Shown here piece by piece: positions 1 to 8,439 of a stretch of DNA of 64,000 nt. The notes beneath the pieces are model-generated. The model had not been told where the DNA came from. It worked only from the letters and a program-made list of their open reading frames with translations, and searched no databases. The DNA lies in contig DATCHD010000035.1 in NCBI GenBank assembly GCA_036508555.1, positions 62,001 to 126,000 on the forward strand. The letters are read 5' to 3'. The first letter of the stretch is position 1, and every line of letters begins with the position of its first letter. The translations under genes were made by a program, and so were the position numbers. Origin of the DNA: CAINVV01 sp036508555 (GTDB taxonomy: Bacteria; Bacteroidota; Bacteroidia; Bacteroidales; Prolixibacteraceae).

Positions 1-210
1 GTTGGGAATCATGAGCTCTATAAATATTACGACTTAGCTAAAATACCTCAAGGGTTGGTTTGTTCTATTAGAGACAATGTGAAATGTTATTACAATGAGG
101 TCGTACGGATCGAAAATGTAGATTTCATTGTTTCAACTTTATGGGCAAAAATACCGTTTGAGGAAGCATATTTAACCGAGCATGGAGTGAGTGATTTTCA
201 TCACATTTGA
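1..210 (+). CDS. Metallophosphoesterase fragment, 5' end outside window
   Basis: The frame open from base 1 gives 69 residues, starting VGNHELYKYYDLAKIPQG and ending VSDFHHI before a TGA at 208-210. The GNHE motif is the metal-binding block of calcineurin-like phosphoesterases, and the following FIVSTLWAKI and SDFHHI segments fit the Bacteroidota branch of that family. Related proteins usually continue well beyond the SDF block, so this copy probably stops early as well as being cut by the window edge. It converges on the rhlE-like gene 53 bases away. The substrate cannot be told from this piece. Confidence 0.6.
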   Translation, partial: VGNHELYKYYDLAKIPQGLVCSIRDNVKCYYNEVVRIENVDFIVSTLWAKIPFEEAYLTEHGVSDFHHI

Positions 211-263
211 TCCCCAAAAGGCAATAGAAATGTTGTGAAATTTTATGACTTTTTTTAGAGATT

Positions 264-1541
264 TTATTCTCCTTGTTTTTTGTGTCCATGCCGGTCGCCG
301 CGGTCGCGGTGCCTGAAATCTTTTTTGGCCGGCGGACGGCTTCCTCCTCTCCCACCTGAGGAAGGTCTGAAAGCGGCTTTTCTGCTTGCGGCAGGATTGT
401 ACTCTGGTCCTTCTTCCATGCCTGCAGGTAATGGGATCTTGATAATCACCCGCTCAATCAGGTCTTCAATTTTCTTGAAACTGTGCGCGTCGTTTTCAGA
501 AATCAATGTGATGGCAACGCCGGAAAGCTGTGCACGGGCAGTCCTCCCGACACGGTGAACATAGTCTTCCGGATCCCTTGGCACATCGTAGTTCATCACC
601 AGGTCAATCCCATCGATGTCAATTCCACGAGACACAATATCGGTAGCAACCAATATCTGGGTTTCCCGGTTACGGAAACGAAGCATAACCTGTTCCCGCT
701 CTTTCTGTTCGAGATCAGACAACATGCCATCGACTGAGAAGCCCATTCTTCTGAGCTCACGGACAAGTCCATTGACGTTAGCCTTCCTGGAGGTAAAGAT
801 CAACACACTCTTGTAGTCTGTTTTTCCTTTCAGTAACGCTCTGAGCAACTGCACCTTCTGACCCTCATAGACCATATAGGCTGCCTGAATGATGTTCTCG
901 GCAGGTTTTGACATAGCGATATTGATCTGCTCCGGATTTTGCAGAATGACACCTGCCATCTGGCGGATCCTGGGAGGCATGGTAGCCGAAAAAAGTAGTG
1001 TCTGCCGTTCCTTAGGCAGAACTGCTATAATTCGCATGATGTCGTCATAGAATCCCATGTCGAGCATCCGGTCTGCCTCATCCAGAATCAATGTCTTGAT
1101 CGTGCTGAAATCAGAATATTTTAGGTTGATATGAGAAAGCAGGCGACCCGGAGTTGCAACAATAATATCAGCTCCCTGAACCAATGCGGACTTCTGCTGA
1201 TCAAAAGCGGAACCTTCTCCCCCACCATATACTGCAATGGAAGAAGCGCCTGTAAAATAGGAGAATCCCTCTATCTGTTGGTCTATTTGTTGTGCGAGTT
1301 CCCTTGTCGGAGCGATGATAAGGGTGTGCATGCCCGTGTGGCCTTCTCTGGAAATGTTATTTAGAATCGGCAAAAGGTACGCAGCCGTCTTTCCCGTACC
1401 GGTCTGGGCGCAGGCAATCAGGTCTTTACCCTGCAGGATAACCGGTATTGCAAACTCCTGAACGGGAGTGCAATTTTCGAAGCCCATGGCATTTAAGCCA
1501 TCCATAACTTCATTTGTGAAGTCAAATTCTTTAAAATTCAA
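264..1541 (-). CDS. rhlE: DEAD-box RNA helicase, RhlE type
   Basis: This 425-residue protein carries the full DEAD-box set in order: a Q motif around residues 20-30 (FENCTPVQ), motif I AQTGTGKT, PTRELAQQI, TPGRL, DEAD at about 155, SATMPPR, and the C-terminal RGIDIDGIDLV and HRVGRTAR motifs. A short basic glycine/arginine-rich tail follows the helicase core (SSGGRGGSRPPAKK), as in RhlE proteins that act in ribosome maturation and RNA decay. The start at 1541 puts the Q motif at the usual distance. The gene is last in a leftward run that begins at recQ and sits 26 bases after rlmI. The substrate RNA cannot be inferred. The family call is secure; the RhlE subgroup is likely. Confidence 0.9.
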   Translation of the reverse strand: MNFKEFDFTNEVMDGLNAMGFENCTPVQEFAIPVILQGKDLIACAQTGTGKTAAYLLPILNNISREGHTGMHTLIIAPTRELAQQIDQQIEGFSYFTGASSIAVYGGGEGSAFDQQKSALVQGADIIVATPGRLLSHINLKYSDFSTIKTLILDEADRMLDMGFYDDIMRIIAVLPKERQTLLFSATMPPRIRQMAGVILQNPEQINIAMSKPAENIIQAAYMVYEGQKVQLLRALLKGKTDYKSVLIFTSRKANVNGLVRELRRMGFSVDGMLSDLEQKEREQVMLRFRNRETQILVATDIVSRGIDIDGIDLVMNYDVPRDPEDYVHRVGRTARAQLSGVAITLISENDAHSFKKIEDLIERVIIKIPLPAGMEEGPEYNPAASRKAAFRPSSGGRGGSRPPAKKDFRHRDRGDRHGHKKQGE

Positions 1542-1567
1542 TGTACTATGAAATAAAATGAACGATG

Positions 1568-2755
1568 TTATTCTACATACAAGACCAGTCCTTTGAGGTA
1601 TTCACCCTCGGGATGAAAAATGTTGATCGGATGGTCGGCCGGCTGAGACAACTGGTGCAAAATCCGCACCTCCCGTCCGGCTATCGCAGCTGCCGAAAAA
1701 ACGGCTTCGCGGAAGTTATTCCTGGTCACAACCTGTGAGCAGGAAAAAGTGAAAAGGATGCCTCCCGGCTTGATTTGCTGGAAAGCCTTAGCATTGAGTC
1801 GTTTGTAACCTTGAAGCGCCTGCGATAAGACGTTGCGGTGTTTGGCAAAGGCCGGAGGATCAAGCACGATCACGTCGTACTTGTTTTTGATCTCCTGCAT
1901 AAAGGCAGAGGCCTCGGCCACAAAAGACTCATGACGCGGATCTCCGGGGAAATTCAGCGCCACATTTTCGTTGGTCAGTTCGATCGCTTTTGCAGAAGAA
2001 TCGACCGAATGAACCAGTGCAGCTCCTCCTTTTAATGCAGAAAAAGAGAAGCCTCCGGTATAACAAAACATGTTTAGCACCGTTTTATTACAGGAATATT
2101 GGGATAAGAGCCTGCGGTTTTCCCGCTGGTCGATAAAAAATCCTGTCTTCTGACCTTCTTGCCAGTCGACTTTGAAGTGGTTCCCATATTCAGTCACCAC
2201 ACCGGCGGATGACTGTCCAAAGAGATAACCATCCTTCGCAGAAATATCGGCTTTGAAGGGTAGCGTCTTCGAACTCTTGTCATAGACTGCAACCAATTTA
2301 TCACCCAAGACCTCTTTAAGTGCCTCAACGATAGCCTCCCGAACCAGCCACATCCCAACAGAATGAGCTTGCAGCACAACTGTTCCATTGTAATAATCGG
2401 CGATCAGGCCGGGCAATCCGTCTCCTTCACCGTGAATCAGACGGTAGACATTCGTGTCTGACGCGTCAGTCAGACCGATAGTTTTACGCAGCATATATGC
2501 CTTCTCAATCCGGTCCTTCCAGAATGAATCTCCCGGAATAGTTTCCCCGAAGGAAAAAATTCTGACGGCTATCGAACCGATGGCGCAATGTCCGAAACCG
2601 ATGACGGTTCCGTCACTCTTTTGAACGGAAACCAGATCACCCTCCTCCACGGCACCTTCGATCCGATCGATGGCACCGGAGAAAACCCAGGGATGGAACC
2701 GTTCCATCGACTCCTCCTTGCCTTTCTTTAATATGACGCTGGCGACAGGTTGCAT
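1568..2755 (-). CDS. rlmI: Class I rRNA cytosine-C5 methyltransferase, RlmI-like
   Basis: The 395-residue protein has an N-terminal PUA-like RNA-binding region (MERFHPWVFSGAIDRIEG) followed by a Rossmann methyltransferase domain. FIDQRENR and VLNMFCYTGGFS form the SAM site, DVIVLDPPAFAKH is motif IV, and FTFSCSQVV carries the cysteine typical of m5C enzymes. RlmI (YccW) methylates C1962 of 23S rRNA. I chose the ATG at 2755 over one 21 codons upstream because the longer version would run into the upstream exonuclease gene; with 2755 the two are 4 bases apart. It lies in the same leftward run as the exonuclease and rhlE, suggesting coupled RNA-related functions. Confidence 0.88.
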   Translation of the reverse strand: MQPVASVILKKGKEESMERFHPWVFSGAIDRIEGAVEEGDLVSVQKSDGTVIGFGHCAIGSIAVRIFSFGETIPGDSFWKDRIEKAYMLRKTIGLTDASDTNVYRLIHGEGDGLPGLIADYYNGTVVLQAHSVGMWLVREAIVEALKEVLGDKLVAVYDKSSKTLPFKADISAKDGYLFGQSSAGVVTEYGNHFKVDWQEGQKTGFFIDQRENRRLLSQYSCNKTVLNMFCYTGGFSFSALKGGAALVHSVDSSAKAIELTNENVALNFPGDPRHESFVAEASAFMQEIKNKYDVIVLDPPAFAKHRNVLSQALQGYKRLNAKAFQQIKPGGILFTFSCSQVVTRNNFREAVFSAAAIAGREVRILHQLSQPADHPINIFHPEGEYLKGLVLYVE

Positions 2756-2759
2756 CGGA

Positions 2760-3350
2760 CTATTGTTGGGTAAGACCGGTATAGATGACATAGGCAATCC
2801 AGGCATCTGTAGCGGCATAAATTTGTTGTTGTTCCGTCAATACGGGCGCTTCCCAGTTGGTCAGGCGCTGGGATTTGGAGATCCGCACGCCAGAAACGAT
2901 GGCGGCAAGTTTCTTCAAACTGAAATTTTCTATCCCGTAGAGTTTAACCAACTCCTGCAACTCCACGAAACCTCCCGGCTTAAAAGGGGCAACCTTCTGC
3001 AGAATTTTGATATCGTCGCGAATGGCAGCACCGATCTTAAGGATGGAAGGAGAGGCCAGCACCTTGATGAGGCCAGGCGAAAGGCCGATCAGGTTGGTTC
3101 TGATCAGAAATGCCTGATCAGCGGTAGAAAGCTGCAACAGCGCCACCTGATGATTCTGTCCTTTTTTGAAAGATGGACGTGTTTCCGTATCAAAACCCAA
3201 GATAGGTTGCGACTTCAGATAGCTGACAGCATCTGTAAGCTGCTCAACTTTTTCAATCAGATGAATCTTCCCTTCAAAGAACGTTAGCGGAAGTTCCGCC
3301 AACTCTTCATCCGTAATACTTTTTTTAAACTCCTTATTATTTTCACTCAT
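2760..3350 (-). CDS. 3'-5' exonuclease, DEDDy family (RNase D-like)
   Basis: The 196-residue protein is a single DEDD exonuclease domain. Exo I is LGFDTETRPSF (the D and E), Exo II is IGAAIRDDIKIL, and Exo III is YAATDAWIAYVIY with the tyrosine and aspartate of the DEDDy subgroup. It lacks the HRDC domains of full RNase D, so it resembles the short 'RNase D-like' proteins common in Bacteroidota. Substrates could be RNA or DNA. The start at 3350 (MSENNKEF) avoids overlap with DUF5063, whose stop lies 28 bases upstream. It is followed by rlmI after 4 bases, so the two are probably co-transcribed. Confidence 0.85.
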   Translation of the reverse strand: MSENNKEFKKSITDEELAELPLTFFEGKIHLIEKVEQLTDAVSYLKSQPILGFDTETRPSFKKGQNHQVALLQLSTADQAFLIRTNLIGLSPGLIKVLASPSILKIGAAIRDDIKILQKVAPFKPGGFVELQELVKLYGIENFSLKKLAAIVSGVRISKSQRLTNWEAPVLTEQQQIYAATDAWIAYVIYTGLTQQ

Positions 3351-3378
3351 TATACTCAAAATCCGGCTTTTGGCATTC

Positions 3379-3930
3379 CTAATCGATGACAACATTGCCG
3401 TATATCAACTGATGAATGGCCCTCAGACCGTTAACCAGTTTCTGACCCCAATATTGTTCAAAATTGTTTTTACATTCCCAAAGTGCAGCCCTCATAACTT
3501 CCACTGTTCCAATTCTGTATGCCAGAATAAAATCTTTCAGATCCTGGTAGATATCGGCCACATTTTCAGAAATGTTCGCCTCTACATTGGCCTCTCCCAG
3601 GGGTGTGCCCGGCTCGAAAATCTCCGGATAACTGTCAAACTCACCCAATTTGGAACTTAGCTTCCGAAGGATAAAAATATAATCCTCCTCCGCAACAAAT
3701 TTTTCGGGAGTCTCCTCAGCATCCTCTTCATTTATTGCTGGCAACAGGGAAGCCTTCAAATAAAGTAAGGGTAAAATCTTTTGGAGCTTTCCAAGAAAGT
3801 CTTTCCTGGAAAAATCATTCACAGATTCAGTAAAAGCACAGAATTCATTCGCTACAGTAGCAAATTCAATCACATTTCTGGTATAGACAACATCCTGGAA
3901 ATGAGATTCATCATTTGATCTTTGTCCCAT
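3379..3930 (-). CDS. DUF5063 domain protein
   Basis: The 183-residue acidic, helical protein has no signal peptide or membrane segment. The N-terminal VVYTRNVIEFATVANEF and the central KLQKILPLLYLKASLLP match what I recall of DUF5063, a Bacteroidota family of unknown function. It lies between recQ and the DEDD exonuclease, 62 bases after recQ, in the same direction. The pairing of DUF5063 with a DEDD exonuclease is a recurring neighbourhood in this phylum as I recall, so a role connected with nucleic-acid processing is a guess from context only. Confidence 0.75.
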   Translation of the reverse strand: MGQRSNDESHFQDVVYTRNVIEFATVANEFCAFTESVNDFSRKDFLGKLQKILPLLYLKASLLPAINEEDAEETPEKFVAEEDYIFILRKLSSKLGEFDSYPEIFEPGTPLGEANVEANISENVADIYQDLKDFILAYRIGTVEVMRAALWECKNNFEQYWGQKLVNGLRAIHQLIYGNVVID

Positions 3931-3991
3931 TTATAAAAAAACAACTTCTGGCACAAAGGTAATCAAACTTCTTAGAGTCAGCGACATTAAT

Positions 3992-5896
3992 CTACTTTTT
4001 CAAAGTTATCAGATTTGCAGCGCTCATCTCAAGCGTCTCCTGATCCAGCATCCACCGGACAACTTTGAGCACACTCTTCTCTTTTGCCTCTACGCGATCG
4101 ACTATATACCTGATTTCCAAAGGTCCATCGAGCAACAACCGACCAATCATTTCTGAGATCGCCTCAAACTCCGCATTCGTAATACCTGATTGATGCTCAC
4201 CTGTGCAAACATCGCACTTTCCGCATGGTTTAGATCCGTACTCGCCGAAATAGGCAAGCAACTGGACACTCCTGCACCTTTCAATAGATAATGCATATTT
4301 TATCACTGCATCCACGCGGTTCTGATAGCTGACTTTCCGATCCTGGTAATTGATTTTGGAAATTCTGATTCTCTCCCTGGGAACACGTTCGGTCAGAAAT
4401 TGAATGACAGGAGCCTCCCTGCGTGGAATGTAATGGATGATCTTTTGCTGTGAAAGGAATTTTAGATTTTGATAGAGATCATCGGATGTCATGTTTAACC
4501 GCCTGGCAAGCAGTACTTCATCTATTCTGACATAATCTGTGAACAATCCGGTATAGGAGCGCAACAGCATACCAATCAGCGCTTCCAGATTTTTCACCTT
4601 GGTATCAATTCGGTAGAGTTCATCCCGTCTGGCCAGAAAATAGACCCTCGAAGAGTTTTCCGGGTCATCCGTGTATTCGAGGTAACCTTCTTTTTCCATC
4701 AGTTTTAGACTATGGTGGACCGTCGTAAACGGGAAGCTGAACTTTTTGGCAAAATCCTCCGGTTGGAAGGTGTAGAAAAAATCCTTTCCTGAGCCTACGG
4801 CAATCTGAAGGTAGTCGCACAAGGCCTGGTAAACCTGCCTGATGCGCTCGATCTCCGGGAAAGCATCTGTGACCATTTTGTGGAGCCGTCTCTTGTCCGT
4901 CCCATTGTATATCATGGTGGCAACCGACCGTTCGCCATCTCTGCCTGCCCGTCCGGCCTCTTGAAAATAAGCCTCCAGCGAATCAGGCAGATCCAGGTGC
5001 AGCACAAACCGCACATCCGGTTTATCGATGCCCATCCCGAAAGCGTTGGTCGCTACCATCACCCTGGAGGAACCAGTCATCCATTTGTGCTGTTTTTCTC
5101 TTCGCAGCGCCTGATCCAGTCCGGCGTGGTAAAAATCGGCCGAGACCTCGTGCTGACTCAAAAGATCCGAAATCTCGCGGCATTTCTTACGGCTCCGGAC
5201 ATAAATGATGCCTGACCCCTTAGATCTGGAAACTGTTTCGAGCAGATATCCCAGTTTATCTTCCTTCTGACGAACCAGATAAGTCACATTTTCACGTACA
5301 AAGCTCTTTTTTAGCAGATTTTTTCGTGGAAACAGCAGTTTGTCCTGGATGTCCTCAACAACTTCATCGGTGGCAGTCGCCGTCAGGGCCAGCAGAGGTA
5401 TGGCAGGGAAATATTTTCGGATATTGGCGATATTCAGGTAAGACGGGCGAAAATCATATCCCCATTGGGAGATGCAATGGGCTTCGTCTACCACGATCAG
5501 ATTCAGTTTAAAGCGGATCAGGTATTCCAGAAAATGCTCAGAAAGGAGCCGTTCGGGAGAGATGTATAAAAATTTATAATCGCCGTAAACAGCATTGTTA
5601 CAGGCAATTCCAATTTCACGGGAGGTCATACCGGAATAGATAGACAACGCCTTGATCCCTTTGGACCGTAAATTATCCACCTGATCATTCATCAGGGCAA
5701 TTAAAGGTGTCACGACCAGGCACATCCCCTCCTGAGAAAGTGCATATACCTGAAAAGTAATGGACTTACCTCCACCGGTAGGCATCAATCCCAGGGTGTC
5801 GTTTCCGGCAGCAACCGAGTGGATAATATCTTCCTGCAAAGGTCTGAACTGGTCAAACCCCCAATGTTTTAACAATATTTCACGGTACGTATCCAT
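3992..5896 (-). CDS. recQ: RecQ-family ATP-dependent DNA helicase
   Basis: The 634-residue superfamily II helicase has motif I GGGKSITF (about residue 40), DEAHCISQWGYDFRP, LTATAT and the motif VI segment QEAGRAGRDGE (about 310). The four cysteines that bind zinc in RecQ are present, but near the C-terminus (CRSVQLLAYFGEYGSKPCGK and the CDVC just after, about residues 540-568), after a winged-helix-like region. In E. coli RecQ the zinc module directly follows the helicase core. There is no HRDC domain at the end. This layout defines a second RecQ type often seen in Bacteroidota. It unwinds DNA in recombination and fork repair. It is divergent from guaB and first in the leftward run. Confidence 0.93.
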   Translation of the reverse strand: MDTYREILLKHWGFDQFRPLQEDIIHSVAAGNDTLGLMPTGGGKSITFQVYALSQEGMCLVVTPLIALMNDQVDNLRSKGIKALSIYSGMTSREIGIACNNAVYGDYKFLYISPERLLSEHFLEYLIRFKLNLIVVDEAHCISQWGYDFRPSYLNIANIRKYFPAIPLLALTATATDEVVEDIQDKLLFPRKNLLKKSFVRENVTYLVRQKEDKLGYLLETVSRSKGSGIIYVRSRKKCREISDLLSQHEVSADFYHAGLDQALRREKQHKWMTGSSRVMVATNAFGMGIDKPDVRFVLHLDLPDSLEAYFQEAGRAGRDGERSVATMIYNGTDKRRLHKMVTDAFPEIERIRQVYQALCDYLQIAVGSGKDFFYTFQPEDFAKKFSFPFTTVHHSLKLMEKEGYLEYTDDPENSSRVYFLARRDELYRIDTKVKNLEALIGMLLRSYTGLFTDYVRIDEVLLARRLNMTSDDLYQNLKFLSQQKIIHYIPRREAPVIQFLTERVPRERIRISKINYQDRKVSYQNRVDAVIKYALSIERCRSVQLLAYFGEYGSKPCGKCDVCTGEHQSGITNAEFEAISEMIGRLLLDGPLEIRYIVDRVEAKEKSVLKVVRWMLDQETLEMSAANLITLKK

Positions 5897-5903
5897 CGTT
5901 AAC

Positions 5904-5911
5904 CAAACATA
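5904..5911 (-). promoter_or_regulatory. Possible recQ promoter -7 box
   Basis: On the minus strand this reads TATGTTTG, matching the Bacteroidota TAnnTTTG -7 consensus, and it lies 8 bases before the recQ start codon. No clear TTTG -33 box is seen at the expected spacing. If used, the recQ transcript would have a very short leader. Confidence 0.25.
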
Positions 5912-5934
5912 TTCATTTTTTCACTCATTTTTCT

Positions 5935-5942
5935 TAATTTTG
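5935..5942 (+). promoter_or_regulatory. Possible guaB promoter -7 box
   Basis: TAATTTTG matches the Bacteroidota -7 consensus TAnnTTTG and lies 31 bases before the guaB start, in the only gap between divergent recQ and guaB. No good -33 TTTG is visible, so only half of the expected signal is present. Confidence 0.35.
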
Positions 5943-5973
5943 CGCAACAAAAGTCTCACCAAATTTCACACCC

Positions 5974-7446
5974 ATGTCATTTCTCTCAGATAAAGTGGTA
6001 CTCGAAGGATTAACCTTCGATGATGTGCTCTTAATACCTGATTATTCGGAGGTGCTACCCCGGGATGTCAACATTTCCTCGATGTTCTCGCGCAACATAA
6101 AACTCAATACACCAATCGTATCCGCAGCGATGGATACGGTTACGGAATCGAAAATGGCTATCGCGATAGCACGGGAAGGGGGCATCGGTGTCATCCATAA
6201 AAACATGACCATCGAGCAACAGGCCAAACAGGTCAACATTGTAAAAAGAGCTGAAAATGGGATGATTTTCGACCCGATTACGATTTCGAAAGACAAATTG
6301 GTTGGTGATGTGCTGAAACTGATGGAGACTTACAAAATTGGTGGTATCCCTGTGGTGGACGGAGATCGTCGCCTCGTTGGCATCGTAACCAACCGTGATC
6401 TGCGCTTTGAACGCAATCTGAACCGGCCCATTTCGGAAATAATGACCACTCAAAACCTAATCACGACAGATATTTCAACGAACCTCGAGAAGGCATCCAG
6501 CATCCTGCAAAACTATAGGATTGAGAAACTCCCGGTAGTCGATAAAAACAACAAACTGATCGGTCTCATTACCTACAAAGACATTACGCAGGTTAAGGAC
6601 AAACCCAATTCCTGCAAGGACGAAAAGGGCCGGTTACGCGTGGCAGCTGCCGTTGGTGTTACTTCGGATACGCTCGAACGCATCGAGGAGCTGGTAAAGG
6701 CCAACGTGGACGCGATCATTATCGACACTGCACACGGTCACTCCTTGGGTGTACTGGAAATGTTGAAAAGAGCTAAATATAAATTTCCCGAAAAAGATAT
6801 CATCGTCGGTAATATCGCTACCGCGGAAGCCGCATCAGAATTGGTTTTCGCAGGTGCTGATGCCGTGAAGGTGGGCATCGGTCCGGGTTCTATCTGTACG
6901 ACCAGGGTGGTAGCTGGCGTAGGAATCCCTCAGCTCTCTGCCATTTATAACGTCGCCAAAGCCATCAAAAACAGTGGTGTACCTGTTATCGCCGATGGCG
7001 GATTGCGCTATTCGGGCGATATTGTTAAAGCGCTGGCAGCAGGAGCGCAAAGCGTTATGGCAGGATCTCTGTTCGCCGGTGTGGAAGAATCACCGGGCGA
7101 AACCATTATCTTTCAGGGAAGAAAGTACAAATCCTACCGGGGAATGGGCTCCATAGAAGCCATGCAGCAAGGGTCGAAAGACCGCTATTTCCAGGATGTG
7201 GAAGACGACATCAAGAAACTCGTTCCGGAAGGCATCGTTGCCCGGGTGGCATACAAAGGTTCTCTCAATGAAGTCCTATACCAGCTGGTAGGCGGGCTCC
7301 GGGCAGGAATGGGCTACTGCGGGGCTGCAACTATTGATAAACTGCACGAAACAAAATTCTGCAGAATCACCAATGCCGGGGTGACTGAAGGTCATCCGCA
7401 TGATGTTACAATTACCAGGGAATCACCAAATTACAGCAGAGAATAG
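5974..7446 (+). CDS. guaB: Inosine-5'-monophosphate dehydrogenase
   Basis: At 490 residues this is full length. The TIM barrel begins LTFDDVLLIPDYSEVLP and is interrupted by two CBS domains (about residues 95-210, with VVDGDRRLVGIVTNRDLR and VVDKNNKLIGLITYKDI). The catalytic loop GSICTTR carries the nucleophilic cysteine, followed by ADGGLRYSGDIVKALAAGA and the flap segment YRGMGS. It oxidises IMP to XMP with NAD, the committed step of GMP synthesis, in the cytosol. It is followed after 7 bases by a secreted SurA-related lipoprotein, so it probably heads a mixed operon, an arrangement I recall in other Bacteroidia. Confidence 0.97.
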   Translation: MSFLSDKVVLEGLTFDDVLLIPDYSEVLPRDVNISSMFSRNIKLNTPIVSAAMDTVTESKMAIAIAREGGIGVIHKNMTIEQQAKQVNIVKRAENGMIFDPITISKDKLVGDVLKLMETYKIGGIPVVDGDRRLVGIVTNRDLRFERNLNRPISEIMTTQNLITTDISTNLEKASSILQNYRIEKLPVVDKNNKLIGLITYKDITQVKDKPNSCKDEKGRLRVAAAVGVTSDTLERIEELVKANVDAIIIDTAHGHSLGVLEMLKRAKYKFPEKDIIVGNIATAEAASELVFAGADAVKVGIGPGSICTTRVVAGVGIPQLSAIYNVAKAIKNSGVPVIADGGLRYSGDIVKALAAGAQSVMAGSLFAGVEESPGETIIFQGRKYKSYRGMGSIEAMQQGSKDRYFQDVEDDIKKLVPEGIVARVAYKGSLNEVLYQLVGGLRAGMGYCGAATIDKLHETKFCRITNAGVTEGHPHDVTITRESPNYSRE

Positions 7447-7453
7447 ACAATCA

Positions 7454-8332
7454 ATGTTAAGTAATTCTCTTACAATGCTTTCCGGATACACTTCACGTCT
7501 TTTGTTATTGGGGATAATCTTTTCCCTCAGCAACTGTAGTTATTTAGGCTACAAGCAGGAAGATCCGATTGTTGCCAAAGTATTCGACAAGGTCTATCTG
7601 CTCAAGGATCTTAAATCGCAACTTCCTGTCGGGATGACCAAGCCGGACAGTCTGGCCCGCGTCAACGATATTCTGACAAGATGGGTAAAAAAGGAGTTGT
7701 TATTGAAAATGGCCGAAGAGAACTTGGATGAAAGTCAGAGAGATCTTTCCAGGGAACTGGAAGAATACAGAAATTCCATGCTGATTCACAGATACCAGCA
7801 ACAGCTTTTGAACCAAAAGTTGGATACCGTGCTGACCCCGGCAGATATTCGGAATTATTATGATAATCAGCCGGAAGAGTTTACGCTCGGTAGTTCAATA
7901 GTCAAGGCCGTCTATGTTGAAATACCCAAGACGCTTGCTAAAACGGACCAGATCAGGAAATGGATGGCCGAGAACAGTACCCGTTCCATGAGTGAATTGG
8001 AGAGTTACAGTTTCCAGTACGCCTCCAAGTACGACCATTTCAACAATGACTGGGTCAATTTTGGCACCATCCTGGGACGTATTCCTAGTGTAAAAGAGGA
8101 GCCCGAACAATTATTGAGGAACTCTAAATTTCATCAATTCAGCGATTTAAACAACTATTATTTCATTTTAATCAACGATTATATCCTGGCAGGAGAAAAA
8201 GCGCCATTCGATTTCGTAAAGGATCGGATAGAAAGTTTAATTTTGAACACCCGAAAAATGGATTTTCTTCAGGATCTTGAGAAAAATATTTACGAGAAAG
8301 GGAAGAGAGAAAACCGTTTTACGATAAAGTAG
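7454..8332 (+). CDS. SurA/PpiD-related periplasmic lipoprotein without PPIase domain
   Basis: The predicted protein has 292 residues. A hydrophobic N-terminus (RLLLLGIIFSLSNCSYLG) ends in an SNC lipobox, so it should be a lipoprotein. The rest resembles the SurA N-terminal chaperone module: VAKVFDKVYLLKDL, then a helical part (LTRWVKKELLLKMAEENL), then ADIRNYYDNQPEEF. I see no recognisable parvulin catalytic block. The start at 7454 is 7 bases after the guaB stop; an upstream ATG inside guaB would give an unnatural leader. Next to surA and an OstA-like gene, it is likely an accessory outer-membrane protein chaperone. The PPIase label often given to such genes may be misleading. Confidence 0.7.
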   Translation: MLSNSLTMLSGYTSRLLLLGIIFSLSNCSYLGYKQEDPIVAKVFDKVYLLKDLKSQLPVGMTKPDSLARVNDILTRWVKKELLLKMAEENLDESQRDLSRELEEYRNSMLIHRYQQQLLNQKLDTVLTPADIRNYYDNQPEEFTLGSSIVKAVYVEIPKTLAKTDQIRKWMAENSTRSMSELESYSFQYASKYDHFNNDWVNFGTILGRIPSVKEEPEQLLRNSKFHQFSDLNNYYFILINDYILAGEKAPFDFVKDRIESLILNTRKMDFLQDLEKNIYEKGKRENRFTIK

Positions 8333-8341
8333 TTCGTACTT

Positions 8342-8404
8342 CGCTCCAACGGATTTGTAATCCGTTGGGGAAAATTACCAGCGGATTGCAAATCCGCTGG
8401 AGCG
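8342..8404. repeat. Paired palindromic (REP/BIME-like) element
   Basis: There are two perfect hairpins: arms CCAACGGATT/AATCCGTTGG at 8346-8368 and CCAGCGGATT/AATCCGCTGG at 8378-8400, each with a 3-base loop. The outer ends CGCTCCAACGGATTTG and CAAATCCGCTGGAGCG also pair with one mismatch, so the whole element is a larger inverted repeat. A single copy of the second hairpin recurs at 42320-42342. The element lies between the lipoprotein gene and surA. It may act as a transcript-stabilising or attenuating structure. Confidence 0.8.
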
Positions 8405-8439
8405 TTTGAGAATAAATTAAAACATTTGATAAAAGGTAT

